From contig OX638133.1 of NCBI GenBank assembly GCA_951804985.1, positions 34,807,963 to 34,871,962 on the forward strand: DNA of 64,000 nt, given 5' to 3'. The stretch comes from Dryomyza anilis. Taxonomy: Eukaryota; Arthropoda; Insecta; Diptera; Dryomyzidae. Position 1 is the stretch's first letter; each line of letters opens with the position of its first letter. Positions 44,610 through 55,651 of this stretch are shown piece by piece. Both the position numbers and the translations under genes were made by a program. Under the pieces are notes generated by a model, which saw only the letters and a program-made list of their open reading frames with translations, ran no database searches and was not told where the DNA came from.

Positions 44610-44926
44610 TTCCCATGTAGGAAAAAACGATAGGCCCAAGGTTCGCCCAGTCTTGCGCCAAGAAAGCATTGCTCTGGGTCAGGTCTAGTACCCAGAACTG
44701 GCTGAATACTGGTTAAGCCTTGGAATGATAAGAAGGGTGCACGACTGGCTCTAAGTATTCGGCCTAGACTCAAAAATTCAAAAAAAAAAAAAAAAAAAAT
44801 AATATTTTCCTATCTTTTCTTTTTCTTCCATTCTATTTATTTTATTTCTCATTTATTTTATACAATTTCCAATTTTTTCAATTTTAAGTAATTTAACCAT
44901 TGTAGAAAAAATTCAGTTGTCACAAA

Positions 44927-44988
44927 CTGGAATCGAACTCTTGACTCGGAAGTTAACGTCCACTGCTCTCCCCGTTAGGCTGCGCATC
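44927..44988 (-). other. tRNA-like segment (pol III boxes)
   Basis: On the minus strand 'GCAGCCTAACGGGGAGAGC' resembles an A box with D-loop, and 'GAGTTCGATTCC' resembles a B box 32 nt later. No clean cloverleaf, so it is a tRNA relic or SINE head, not a functional tRNA gene. Confidence 0.4.
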
Positions 44989-45127
44989 TAACTTATATTG
45001 TCTGAGATTTTTGCTTCAAAAACAAAATTTATGTTTTTTTTTTCAATTTTGTAAATTTTTTCAAATGTGACAGACATTTTCAAATTATAAAGTTCAAGAT
45101 TTCGAAAAAAATACTCTGAATCAAGTG

Positions 45128-45198
45128 AGCTTGATAGCGTAACGGGTAGAGGTCCGGACTTGTAGGCAGGAAATTCGGGTTCGAGTCCCATCAGGATT
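45128..45198 (+). other. tRNA-like segment (pol III boxes) followed by a T-run
   Basis: 'TGATAGCGTAACGGGTAGAG' (A-box like) and 'GGGTTCGAGTCCC' (B box), then a T-run at 45197-45210 that could end pol III transcription. The acceptor stem does not pair convincingly, so it is more likely SINE-derived than a working tRNA gene. Confidence 0.45.
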
Positions 45199-45454
45199 TT
45201 TTTTTTTTTATTTATTTATTTTTTAATTGAGTATGATTTGGCCGCTTGGACCTGGCTAAATCTCCATTCACGAAGACATATTCAATAAGTCTTGGGTGAC
45301 TTGGGAAAAATATCAGTTATCCAAGACTTGGTAATTCAATCATGGCTGAGACTATTAAAGTTATAATTAGCCATTCCTTGGACGGCCAAGGTTGGATATG
45401 CCTCACGCCCGTTGTCAAGCCTGGTGTTTTCTACATGGGTACACAAGCATATGT

Positions 45455-45725
45455 CTGTTAGTTCTGGCTGAGTCTTGGGCGAGAACTACTTAACCGGATC
45501 TGCATATGTCACTTCTGGCTGAGTCTTGGGCAAAGGTGATTTTACCAAGCATTGGTTTGTCAATTCTGGCTGAATCTGAATCTACTTTACCAAGCCTTTA
45601 TTTGTTAATTCTGGCAGAGTCTTGGGCGAGAACTACCTTACCAGGTCTTGGACTCCCAGTTCTGGCTGAGTCTTGGGCGAAGGTTTATTAACCAAGCATT
45701 GGTCTGCCAGTGCTGGTTGAGTCTT
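45455..45725. repeat. ~54-bp minisatellite, about 5 units
   Basis: Units built on 'TTCTGGCTGAGTCTTGGGCG' followed by 'AGAACTACTTAACC' or 'AAGGTTTATTAACC' and 'AAGCATTGGTCTGCCAG'. Similar wording ('AGTCTTGGGTGACTTGGG') appears once near 45282. Confidence 0.75.
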
Positions 45726-45947
45726 CAGCCTGTCGTCAGGCCTGGCATTTCCTATATGGGTTATGACGCTCTTGTAGTAAATAAGAGATATATATTTTTT
45801 AAAGTTTCGGCTTTATTTTACGAATATCTCGCAAACCAAATTTTGTTAGCGTATATTATATCTCAAGTCTTTGAGCGTCCAATTCAGACAAATATATTCA
45901 TACCAGTCATTGGCTGTAGTATTAGTAAATGAAATATGTAATATTAG

Positions 45948-46196
45948 TAGCCGCGGTAGCTCAGTGGTTAGTGCGTTGGACTGCGAGCCGAAAGGCGCTA
46001 CCTCTCGTCAGTAAATGGCAAACCTACGAGAGTAAAACCATTGCCTATGAAAAAGCTCTCACCCGCCGTTCGAATTCGGCAATAAACTGTAGGTCCCACC
46101 ACTTTGAGTACAAATATAACCGCACAGCTCAAAATGGTGAGAGAGCTCGGCCGAAGTTCTATACAGGACTGTAGCGCTAAACTATTATTATTATTA
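45948..46196 (+). mobile_element. tRNA-derived SINE, copy 2 (B box deleted)
   Basis: The head 'TAGCCGCGGTAGCTCAGTGG' and the whole 3' body are present. About 65-70 bp between 'GAGCCGAAAGG' and 'CGCTACCTCTCG' are missing compared with the other copies, removing the B box and the 'CTTTTCATAGAAACATTTTT' part. Ends with (ATT)n. Confidence 0.85.
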
Positions 46197-46239
46197 CTTA
46201 CAAATCTATGATAAAAATGCGCCAAATTTCAAAAATTAA

Positions 46240-47080
46240 AAAAACGAGTTGGGAAAGTTAGGTCACATGAGTAAGTTCGGTCACATGGGGCGGATTTTTA
46301 TAGTCGGTCGGGCCCGACTATGGAATACCCTACACCTTTGGTGTATATATTAGTGAGGAATATTTAATTGTATACCTTAATTTTAAATTTTTAATTATGC
46401 TGAACCTCCCCACCCTCAGAATTTACGTCTGATATCTCCATAAATTAAAAAATTTATATAAAGTATAAAAAACTAAAAAAATGTTGAAAAATATAATTGG
46501 GCGGACCACGCCCATATTTAAAATTTTGTAAGACTAATATTTCATAGATTTGATTTTAATAATCTACGGATCAAATTTCCACTATGAAAACCCGGGAAAA
46601 TATGAAAAAAAAAAGTGGGCGGATCACGCCCATTTTTGGACCACATATTATTAGGTAAATTCTAACAATACCTTTTAAATTTTATAACTATACCTTGAAT
46701 ACTTTTCGAGTTATTAATTTCGAAAGAGTTATTTAAAAGTGACTTGTATGGGAGGTGGGCGTGTCCGTTGACCGATTTGGCTCATTTTCAAACTCAGTTC
46801 CTACTTTTGGCTAAAATATATTGAGACGAAATTTTATCGCATTCTGATCAGTATTTCTCAAGTTATTCTGTATTCGGACAGCAAGACAGCAAGACAGCAA
46901 GACAGCAAGACAGCAAGACGGACAGACAGACAGACAGACAGACGGACATGGCTAAACGGACTCGGGTAGTGATGCTGATCAAGAATATATATACTTTTCC
47001 ATACCGGACACGCCTCCTAAGGGGCGTTACAATATATGCACAAAGTTAATATACCCTGTACCTCATAGGTGTAGGGTATA
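46240..47080 (-). mobile_element. DINE-1/INE-1-like family A, copy A5
   Basis: Full-length reverse copy: 'AAAACGAGTTGGGAAAGTTA' to 'GGTGTAGGGTATA', with the longest core here: repeated 'GACAGCAA' units then (GACA)n at about 46877-46948. Confidence 0.85.
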
Positions 47081-48071
47081 AAAATAGTAAAAACCGATGC
47101 TATTTTTGGAATCAATGCCACAAAATAAGGCAATAATTGGTTTAATTTTCACTGTACCACAATAACATATTTTTAGGAATTTATAAAAAGGTTGGGAAAA
47201 CTTGTGTTCAGTAGAAATTGTCGTTCGGAAGTTCCCTATAATCGCTTCAAGAAGATTGAACAATTTTACTACAAAATAACGAAATATATTTTTGATCCCT
47301 TTAAGTACTTTCGCTCCCCAAAGCGCGTAACCCAGACGTGTACGAGTATAAGTTTATACTACCCTTTCTATCAGTAGACTATCAGCATACCCGATTGGAA
47401 ATTTGTTCATGAAAACCTTAATTAGTATCAGAGTAGTGTCAGGAAATAAGGAAACATAAGGAAACCGTACTCCATCCTTTAATAAGGGTAAGGAAACCTA
47501 ACTCATTTCGTAACCGTTCTTTTTTAAGGACAACCCTGACATAGTAAATTAGAAATATCACATATTTCACCAAATAAAATATATAATACTTGTTTTTTAT
47601 GTTATTAGACTATATAAAATAAAATAATAATATAATATTGAAATATTTAGTTTGCAGAATTCAAAAAAAATATATAAAAAAAGAAATGTTTCTTCTGGGC
47701 TTCAAACCCGCACCTCCCGGGTACCAGATCTGAGTTCTCACCGTTAAGCTATCAACATCATTTTTAACAGAGCATTTATACATAATCTGGAACTACCCAA
47801 CTCTAAAACTTGTGGTGAATCCCCAATAAAATACAAGACAACTAGATCATTGAATATATTTTGGCATGTGACATCAATAGAAAAAATTGAACATTTCTCA
47901 AATTGTATTTCTGAAGAAAAAATCTCAGACAAAACGAGATATATGCGTAGTTAACGAGAAGAGCAATAAATTAGGTATATGAAATATGAAGAAGTAGGAG
48001 AAATTAATAGAAATGAAAGGAAGGAACAAAAAAAATATTTTTTGTTTTTTTTTCGACATACCGTCAATGCT
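47081..48071. other. Spacer with one tRNA-like segment
   Basis: At 47698-47757 the minus strand reads 'TGATAGCTTAACGGTGAGAA' (A-box like) and 'GCGGGTTTGAAGCCC' (B-box like), similar in layout to the heads at 44.9-45.2 kb. Rest AT-rich, no feature. Confidence 0.4.
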
Positions 48072-48373
48072 GAGCCGCGGTAGCTCAGTGGTTAGTGCGT
48101 TGGACTGCGAGCCGAAAGGTCCCCGGTTCAAGCCTAGACTGGGGTTAACAACATCATTTCATAGAAACATTTTTCTATACCGCGCTACCTCTCGGCAGTA
48201 AATGGCAAACCTACGAGAGTAAATAGTGCCTATCTCATCCGCCGTTCGGATTCGGCAATAAACTGTAGGTCCCACCACTTTGACTACAAATATAACACGC
48301 ACAGCTGAAAATGGTGAGAGAGCTCGGCCGAAGTTCTATACAGGACTGTAGCGCCAAACTATTATTATTATTA
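48072..48373 (+). mobile_element. tRNA-derived SINE, copy 3 (best preserved head)
   Basis: 'GCCGCGGTAGCTCAGTGGTT' (A box) and 'GGTTCAAGCC' (perfect B box), body with 'CTCTCGGCAGTAAATGGC' and 'GGTCCCACCACTTTGA', 3' end 'ACAGGACTGTAGCGCCAAAC', tail (TAT)n. Confidence 0.9.
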
Positions 48374-48893
48374 ATAATATACCTGATCAGGAAATATATT
48401 TAAAGGTGAAATATATTTAATGTTAGACAAAATCAATGTTTTCTTATTTCATTGTAGTCTGTATTCTTTACTAATTACTTTGGTCCAATCAGCTTCAATT
48501 TTCGAGAGAAAAATGTAGACTTTTGGTGACCTAAATGGTTCTTAAATTCTGGAACACTGTGCTACGTGGAAAATAAAATTGTACGCAACTGTACACGTGA
48601 TTGGCGCAATAGTCACAGTTACTGGTTCTAGTTCTAAAACAATCATATGAAACGTACCGATACCATTTACATGGTGACGAATTGGTACCTTATATACTAA
48701 AAATTCAAAAACTCAAATTCGAAAAAAAGATGTATACAAAATTTATATCTTGATTAATAAATTTTATTTCTTATTAAAATTCAAAGTTATTATAAAATTG
48801 TGAAATTCAACTAAAATTAAAAATTTCACTAAAAGCTCACATTTTTACTAATTGAAAATTTGAAAATTCACATCAAATTTTTAAATATTTAAA
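48374..48893. other. AT-rich spacer
   Basis: Nothing recognised. Confidence 0.4.
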
Positions 48894-49762
48894 TCTATAT
48901 ATATAAAACTCTTGGTCCGTCTGTCAGTCTGTCGGTCTGTCTGTCTGTTTGTTCCAGCATCACGTCTAAACCGCTGAACCGATTTAACTGAAATTTTGCA
49001 CCAGGATACTATGGAGTCCGGAGGGTGTCATAGGCTATATATGGGCGGGATTGGACAAAGAGGCGTGGCACCTCCCATACAACCTAAACTTTCAATACGA
49101 TATATCTCGGCACTTTCGCCAGTTACGAACATGAAACAAAAAACTCAAATACAAAAAAAAAAATTAAAAACAAAAAAGCAAAAGCACAAAACAAAACAAA
49201 AGCAAAAATACCAAAACAAAACCAATCACATAAAATCACAATCCAAACTAAATGAAAAACAAAAAAAAAGGAAAGAAAAAGAAAAACAAACTCACCACAC
49301 TAAAATTCACCACACTAAAATTCACCACACTAAAACTCACCACACTTACACTCACCACACCAAAACTCACCACATTAAAACCCACCACACTAAAACTTCT
49401 ACTGGGAAAAACTCTACGGGGAAGAATTCTACGGGAAACAATTCTACCGGGAACAATTCTACCGGGATGAATTCTACGTGGAGAATTCTACGGGAAAGCG
49501 TTCTATGTGGATTTTACGTGGAAGATTTCTACTGGCAATAATTCTGCGAAGAAGCGCAGTCTGAGAAAGAATTGACTTTGAGAAAAGTTTTTTGGCGGAG
49601 AATTATTATTTGGTTACCACATTTATAAAATCAATAAAAAAAACTTCAACAAGTCAGCACGGCCCCTCATATAAATAATAAAATGTTTTTTATATTAATA
49701 AAATCGCTCCATATCTTTGAATTCCGAAAATCTTGGCACGAGTCGTGCACGGGTCCAGCTAG
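48894..49762 (+). mobile_element. Non-autonomous Helitron, copy H4 (intact, reference copy)
   Basis: A|TCTATATATATAAAACTC start (48894). 3' end with the perfect hairpin GCACGAGTCGTGC (49736-49748), 10 nt, then CTAG (49759-49762) before T. TC start, 3' hairpin, CTRR end and A/T host site with no target duplication are the Helitron signature. Two successive internal minisatellites: 'CACCACACTAAAACT' (about 49290-49400) and 'AATTCTACGGGAAAC' (about 49400-49560). Frames across it ('HHTKTHHTKT') are by-products. No Rep/helicase. Confidence 0.9.
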
Positions 49763-51761
49763 TAATAAATATAAATTTATGAATTTAAATAAAAAAATTC
49801 AATATAAATTTTAAAGAATAATTGAACAATTTTTTTGAATACAGTTTTGTTGAATACAGTTTTTTCAATTCACTTTTTTTACAAATTTAACTAAAAATTC
49901 ATACATTTTTCAAATTTTCGAGTACAACGTTTGGTTTTGCATTTCCAGTTCATACTTCAGGAAATACCCACAGAAATTTTATACCTCTGGACTTCATAAA
50001 TAACAAATATCAAAAGAAAACATGTTAACATTAATTTTTCTTGTAAACATTTCAATTTAATAGTTAACATAAAATGTTAGGAAAACATATGTTTATGGCA
50101 TTTTAAAAGAAGAATTTCTAAAAATCAATTTATCATAATCAGAACATATTTGTGAATTTCCCCACGTTATAAAGTAGAAATATAAAAACTGTAGGAATAC
50201 TTAAAAAGTTCGAAACGAAGCATGGAACATGTCTGCAACATATGTGTGAAAATGTTTACAAAATATGACAGCGCAAGCTGTCATTTAACTAAGATTTAGT
50301 AAAGATTTCAATATTTATGCTTCAAAAAAATTAACTTTACATTCAATTTCAACAAACGTGAAATATATGTTTGCAATTTTCATCTTAAAGATGTTGATAG
50401 AATTTTTCAAAGTCATTGAAATTCCTTGCGGCGCACTGTAATAAAACTTTGTATCAACGGCAAATTAATTGGCCTACAAGGACTTGCTCCACCCACCCAC
50501 AAGGTTAAGTAAGCAACAGCGGCAGCAACATTTCAAATCAACAAAATAAATAAATTTCCAGTGCTCCATGCTGATGGCGCAGAATTTTAATGCAATTTAT
50601 TTTGCGGAAAAACATTTGCAATTACGCTGCCAAAATAATTCCACGAAAGCGGACGTTTAATTAAATCCAAACTCCAAACTAAAACCTATCTAATGTCCGA
50701 CAGAGATATTTTAGAGGTGGGCAGTGGGGCGAAAACAAAAGCGAATTTAATGCTAAACAAAGATATAGATTGAGCCAAATATAGGTTAAGATGCGCGTGT
50801 GTCAACTTAACAACTTTGGCTAAATCCTTGTGCAACTTAATCCTTTCTTTGTCCTCCTCCTGGAACTAGGGGGTGGGCGCTACAACTTGTTAGCAAAATA
50901 AGCTTCATTTCGAGAACATTATTGTGAAACAGGAAAAGCTTCATTGAATCCAATAGCAAGAAAATCACTTATACTAAGAAATACCAAGTAGTGGTTGTAG
51001 CGGGTGGAGGAGTAGTTAATAGTGCTACAGGATTCTGCTGAACCCCTTTTTATAGGTAAGGTACACACACACAGAGTTTTATTTTTCATATGTACGTCGT
51101 CTTCCAACGTCTTGCGTTATGGGCCACCCCCACCTACATCTTTTACGTGCGACTATCGAGTGATTTTATGCTAATGTTATGGGTCATTGGGATTTGCAAT
51201 AAGTGCCGCTTAAACATTTCATTAGTGTTCGAACAAATGCCAACGGATAACGGTTTATGCGCAACAACGTACGTGGCATTAAATGTTTCAGCTGTTAACT
51301 GGGTCTATGCTCTAAATAGTTTTGGCATCAACTACGCTTTGCCACCGTGTATAGTGCTTCAAGTCACATTACCTACTTTAGTAGACAGTTTCGGCAGTGT
51401 AGACCATGCTCACAAACTAATCATATTTTAATAACAGATAATCGTGCTTTGACGAGGCCCAAACGATGTCAGAAAACTATAAGAAAATTAACCCGCTTCA
51501 CCATCGCGAAATTATCGGGGTTTCTTTGGGTAAACCCGATATAAAAATAAAAATTTTGCGCGAAAACTATGAAGTACCTAGGCTGAACTCTCCGACCATT
51601 TAATCCGAACTGCAATGCTGGTGTCATTAACTGCAGAGATATAGCGTGGTATAGAAAAATGATTTCTATGAAAAAATGTTCTTGGTCCCTGTCCAGGTTG
51701 TAATCTTTGGTACGGGACATTTCGGCTCACAGTCCAACGTAGTAACCACATAGCTACAAAA
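49763..51761. other. Spacer, partly unique and less AT-rich
   Basis: 49980-50300 has many 'AACATATGTTT' motifs like the repeats at 505 and 32160, and a short hairpin GACAGCGCAAGCTGTC (50268-50283). 50440-51540 is unique and less AT-rich; a 113-codon frame at 51090-51431 is unrecognised and has no flanking splice or homology support. Confidence 0.35.
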
Positions 51762-52816
51762 TAGAGATTGGCGCGTGCCGTGCTTTTTCCGTGTCACGCC
51801 CGAAATTCTGACTTCGTGAGTGAAAATCTCCGTGCGTGCTAGTTGCTGTCGTGCCCGTGCCTCCAAAATCAGACATACAAGTTTTCATAGTTTCTACCCC
51901 AATTTAAAAAAAGCCTTTACTTCCAGCTCCAGAAAATACAAATTTTGTGGTATTTTAACCTTTTCTTAAAAATCTGTTGTTTTAGTTTTACTTATGGATT
52001 TAAGAGTATCAAACTAAATTGTTGAATTATTTATTACAGGAACTAAAACCTTTAGGAATATAGTTCCGGCTCGGGTTCCAAGATTTTTAAAATTGTGGTT
52101 TCGGTTCTAATTCCAGTTCCAACCAAAAAAAAATAGGTTTCGACTCCGGTGCCAATATTTTTTTAATAACGGTTCCGATTCCGGTTCTTTGCGTTCCCTG
52201 ACAGGGACTATAATATCTGTTCCGGTTCCGGAGATTTTTAAAATAGCGGTTCCAAACAGAAAAAAATATATGGATTCCGATTCCAGTTCCGATCCCAAAT
52301 ATTTTTAATAACGATTCCGGTTCCAAAAATCTAAACAGTTCCGGTATTATTTTTAAATTATTTATTACTGGGACTAAAACCCTTTGGAATATCGGTTCCG
52401 GCTCGGGTTCCAAGATTTTTAAAATTATGGTTCCGGTTCCATTCATTTTTTAACAACGGTTCCGATTCTGTTATCTGTTCCGGTTCTGGTTCCCAGATTT
52501 TTAAAAAAACAATTCCAAACAGAAAAAATATATGGGTTCCGATTCCATACATTTTTAATAACCATTCCGGTTTCAAAAATCTAAACGGTTCATGTTTTTC
52601 ATTATTTTGCGTACTTTTTCGTATTTTTCCATGTTTTGTTATATTTTCCGTTTTTCTTCGTGTCTTTTTAAATCTCATTCTTTATCGTGCATCACGTGCG
52701 TGCCTGTAAATTTAGTCGTGTAAAATTACTGTAAATTTACTCGTGCTCTTGCGTGTCACCTATCGGCGTGTTCGTGAGTATCTGTACAATCAAAAACCGA
52801 CACGCGCCCATCTCTA
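51762..52816. mobile_element. Non-autonomous hAT-like element with GGTTCC-rich interior
   Basis: Terminal repeats TAGAGATTGGCGCGTGCC (left) and TAGAGATGGGCGCGTGTC (right, inverted). Flanking 8-mers CTACAAAA (51754-51761) and CTACAGAT (52817-52824) match at 6 of 8. Subterminal CGTG-rich blocks lie at both ends. The interior (about 52030-52590) is a diverged tandem repeat of 'GGTTCCGGTTCC'-type units (repeat E). TAGAG ends and an 8-bp duplication fit hAT. Confidence 0.65.
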
Positions 52817-53739
52817 CTACAGATGCTACCCGATGTAATAAAACATACACATTGGGTCATATTAATAAAAAAATGTTTTTTCTATAAAGTAAACGATTTA
52901 AGTAAATTATGATCTTGGAGCAATTGCTTGAAATTTTATAAATCACTTTTAATTGGAGCATGTTCAAAACCTTGAACTGTGCAAAAACTTGAAAAATGAA
53001 CAATCAAGTCGTGTAGTACATAAAAGAATTGTGTAAGTATAATCGAGCCACCCTAATCAAAATAATGATTAGGGTAGCTCGAGAAATGCCTCCTTAAAAT
53101 GATGGAGAATGACGAAGACCCAAAAAAAAAATCAAAAACCGACCGACGTCAAAATATGGTGTCATAGAAGAGCATTTGAGACTTTCAAACAAAAATTCAA
53201 ATCAAAAGTTTTGCACCGCACTTTCACTGAACACACATTAAGAAATTAAAAAATAAAACAAGACAAATCAAAATGTGGTAAAAACTTTTTTTTTTTGTTA
53301 TTTAAATAAAATTTCCAACTCAAGCCCAAGATCATTTTGCACTGCAATCTGCAGCACACATCAATTCATAGAAAAAGTAGAAAAGGCAGACCTGTTTTTA
53401 GAAAATATCAATTATTCAGTTTTCTATTTTTATGGGGTTGGGGTGTATTAGTTTTAATGGATAGATTGATAACGTGTTAACCTGGCCTTACTGCTAGAGA
53501 TGACAATTTTTGATTTGAGATTCGTAAATGAAAAACTTTGATTTTTCTATGGAAATATTCATACTGAGCTTTTTCAATAAAAATTTTGGAGTTTATATCG
53601 AAATATATTCAAGTTAAATAACGTATAAGAATATTTCATTCTTTAGTATATTAAAACACACTCGAAGTAATTTCTAGGACATTTTACGTAATATTTAAAA
53701 AAAAAAAATTATTTAGTAAAATACACCAATAATTAGAAG
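52817..53739. other. Spacer with a small hairpin
   Basis: 53043-53083 is a perfect-looking hairpin: 'TCGAGC', 'ACCCTAATCA' and their mirror 'TGATTAGGGT', 'GCTCGA', with a short loop. Otherwise no feature. Confidence 0.4.
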
Positions 53740-54440
53740 AACATACGAAACATTTGTAATTTCTATTTTTTTCCAAAAATATTTTTTACGACCGTTTCGT
53801 ATATTTACGAATCAATATACGTAAAATTATAATAACTACAAAAATAAAATTATTTCGCTTAAATTACGAAACTTTCGTTATATTTTTTTTTTACGAAAAA
53901 ATAACATATTTTTCGAATGAACTTTCGTAAATTGTGAGCTATATAAAGAATTTTACGAAACATTCGTGTTTTCTGAGAATAACTAGTAAAAACAGTAATA
54001 CGTTTGCGTCAAATAGCAACTTGAAGCTGCATTATACTTCGCAATATGTTTTTATAAAATACAAACATTTTTAAAATGTGTTCTGTGTGAGTTCTGTTTG
54101 TGTCAAAAGAGTCAAAGTATCAAATCAGTGCATAATATTTCATATTTTATGAATGTATCATCATTTTCACCGTACATTTTTTTTAAACACAGCATTTGCG
54201 TATTTTACAACAAATTCGTTAAATTCCTAACAAACATAAATTACGAAAAAAAATAACAAATTTTAACATAAATTTACGAAAATTTTATCATAAATTTACG
54301 AACATACTTTCGTGTATATAACAACATATTTCGTAGATAAATTTTATCATAAATTTACGAAGGTTCTTTCGTGTATTTTACGAAATATTTCGTAGATAAC
54401 ATTCATGCATATTTTCGTAAAATATACGTTTATGTTTATA
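53740..54440. repeat. 'TTTACGAAA'-rich region
   Basis: The motif TTACGAAA or its reverse TTTCGTAA occurs more than fifteen times (for example 53786, 53863, 53891, 54243, 54275, 54355, 54398). Adjacent pairs such as 'TTTTACGAAATATTTCGTAG' can form small hairpins. Could be a decayed foldback or an array of short palindromes. Ends not defined. Confidence 0.5.
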
Positions 54441-55419
54441 AAACAACCTAATTACTTCTAACTTCAAAGTTTTATAATTTTTAAAGATCTTTAATTAAAC
54501 GATAAAACTTCGGTCGTCACCTTTTCAATGACATATCATATTGGATGATCGGAATATAGAAGCTATGGGAATAAAAGTATTTTGGCAGTTTTTAGAATAT
54601 TCAAAACAAAAAGAAAGGTTTTTTGGTTTTGACCATTTCTTTTAAAAAAGTTATAATCTAATTAATATATATCGTCACTCTCATGCCAAAGGGTCGAATG
54701 TGCAATTTTGACATTTGCGTTTTTTTACATTTTTAAATGTAGTTTATCCTCAAGTATGCTGTGCCAAAATCGCGTGTCATTTTGTTGGATATTTCTAGCA
54801 ACAAAAGACAAAACCAAAAGGACGAATTTGAAAAATTGAAAATCTTGTCGTGCCAAAGGGGCGAATCTTTTCATTTTTTTGCTATAATTTTTTATTGGTG
54901 CAAGATAAAATAGTGGTGAAAAGGTATTTATTGTTCATTTTTAAAGCACCTATCGATCTACATCATTAATTAAAAATATTTTGCCAAACATTAATTTGCC
55001 ATTTGTTATTTGCAGAAAAAATGTTTGGCAAAATATTTTTAAATAATGATGCAGTTCGATAGGTGCTTTAAAAACAAACAATTAATACCTTTGTATAACT
55101 ATTTTATCTTGTACCATTAAAGAGTTATAGCAAAAAAACGAAAAGATTCGCTCTTTTGGCATGACAAGATATTCAATTTTTCGAATTTCTTCGTTTTTTT
55201 GCTTTAATTTTTTATTGGTGCTAGATAAAATAGTGGTGTAAATGTATTAATTGTTTGAATCGAACTGCATCATTATTTAAAAATATTTTGGCAAACATTT
55301 TTTCCTGCAAATAACAAATGGATCGATAGGTGCTTTAAAAACAAATAATTAGTGCCTCTACATTACTATTTTATCTTGCGCTAATAAAAAGTTAGAGCAT
55401 AAAAAACAAAAATAATTGC

Positions 55420-55651
55420 TTTTTTTTTTTTTTTTTACAAATTAACCAACGCTCAGGGGATGCCCCCTATTCGTGCAATGCACAGTGTTGATCGTAAGAA
55501 AGGATTATAGGTTAAAGGGAGGAGGAAAGATGGAGTAGTGTCGGTGGATGTTTGCTTTAAATTTGCCAATATTAAAAATGTCGGGAAAAACAGAGGCAGG
55601 GAGATTGTTCCACAAACGTATCGTGCGACTGAAGAACGAATTATCTCTGTA
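55420..55651 (-). mobile_element. 5'-truncated LINE (non-LTR retrotransposon) 3' end
   Basis: Poly(A) tail seen as T17 at 55420-55436. Upstream on the minus strand is the 3' UTR (55437-55504) and the last ~48 codons of the ORF (55505-55651). Inserted in foldback P3. Confidence 0.75.
55505..55651 (-). pseudogene. C-terminal remnant of a LINE reverse-transcriptase ORF
   Basis: The open frame ends at TAA (55505-55507) and reads 'RDNSFFSRTIRLWNNLPA', 'SVFPDIFNIGKFKANIHRHY', 'SIFPPPFNL'. The 'R-T-x-R-L-W-N-x-L-P' motif followed by 'FK.N...HY' is typical of the extreme C-terminus of Jockey/CR1/I-like LINE ORF2 proteins. All catalytic domains are missing through 5' truncation; the remnant itself has no stop. 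Clade not decided. Confidence 0.75.

Larger units (their letters stand above)
44610..45765. mobile_element. Foldback-like composite with tRNA-like heads and a minisatellite
   Basis: 'CCCATGTAGGAAAAA' at 44613 is repeated in inverse orientation as 'TTTTCTACATGGG' (45428-45440) and 'TTTCCTATATGGG' (45748-45760). Inside are two tRNA-like segments in opposite orientation (44927-44988 minus, 45128-45198 plus), long A and T runs beside them, and a ~54-bp minisatellite (45455-45725). The parts look like one compound non-autonomous element or two nested ones. Confidence 0.5.

Noticed and set aside
45128..45198. Possible functional tRNA with a pol III T-run terminator
   Set aside because: Good A and B boxes, but the acceptor and T stems do not pair properly and it lies inside a repeat-like composite; kept only as a tRNA-like segment.
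48072..48145. Apparent tRNA gene (A box and B box)
   Set aside because: Four dispersed copies share the same 230-bp non-tRNA body and (ATT)n tail, so it is a SINE head, not a tRNA gene.
48996..49541. 181-codon frame starting 'MHQDTMESGGCHRLYMGGIG'
   Set aside because: Covers the body and arrays of Helitron H4. The same start recurs in H1 and H2 but runs into Lys/Thr/His simple-sequence peptide, with no conserved downstream part.
51090..51431. 113-codon open frame in less AT-rich unique DNA
   Set aside because: No recognisable domain, no splice context, and amino-acid composition like random translation; left as unannotated.
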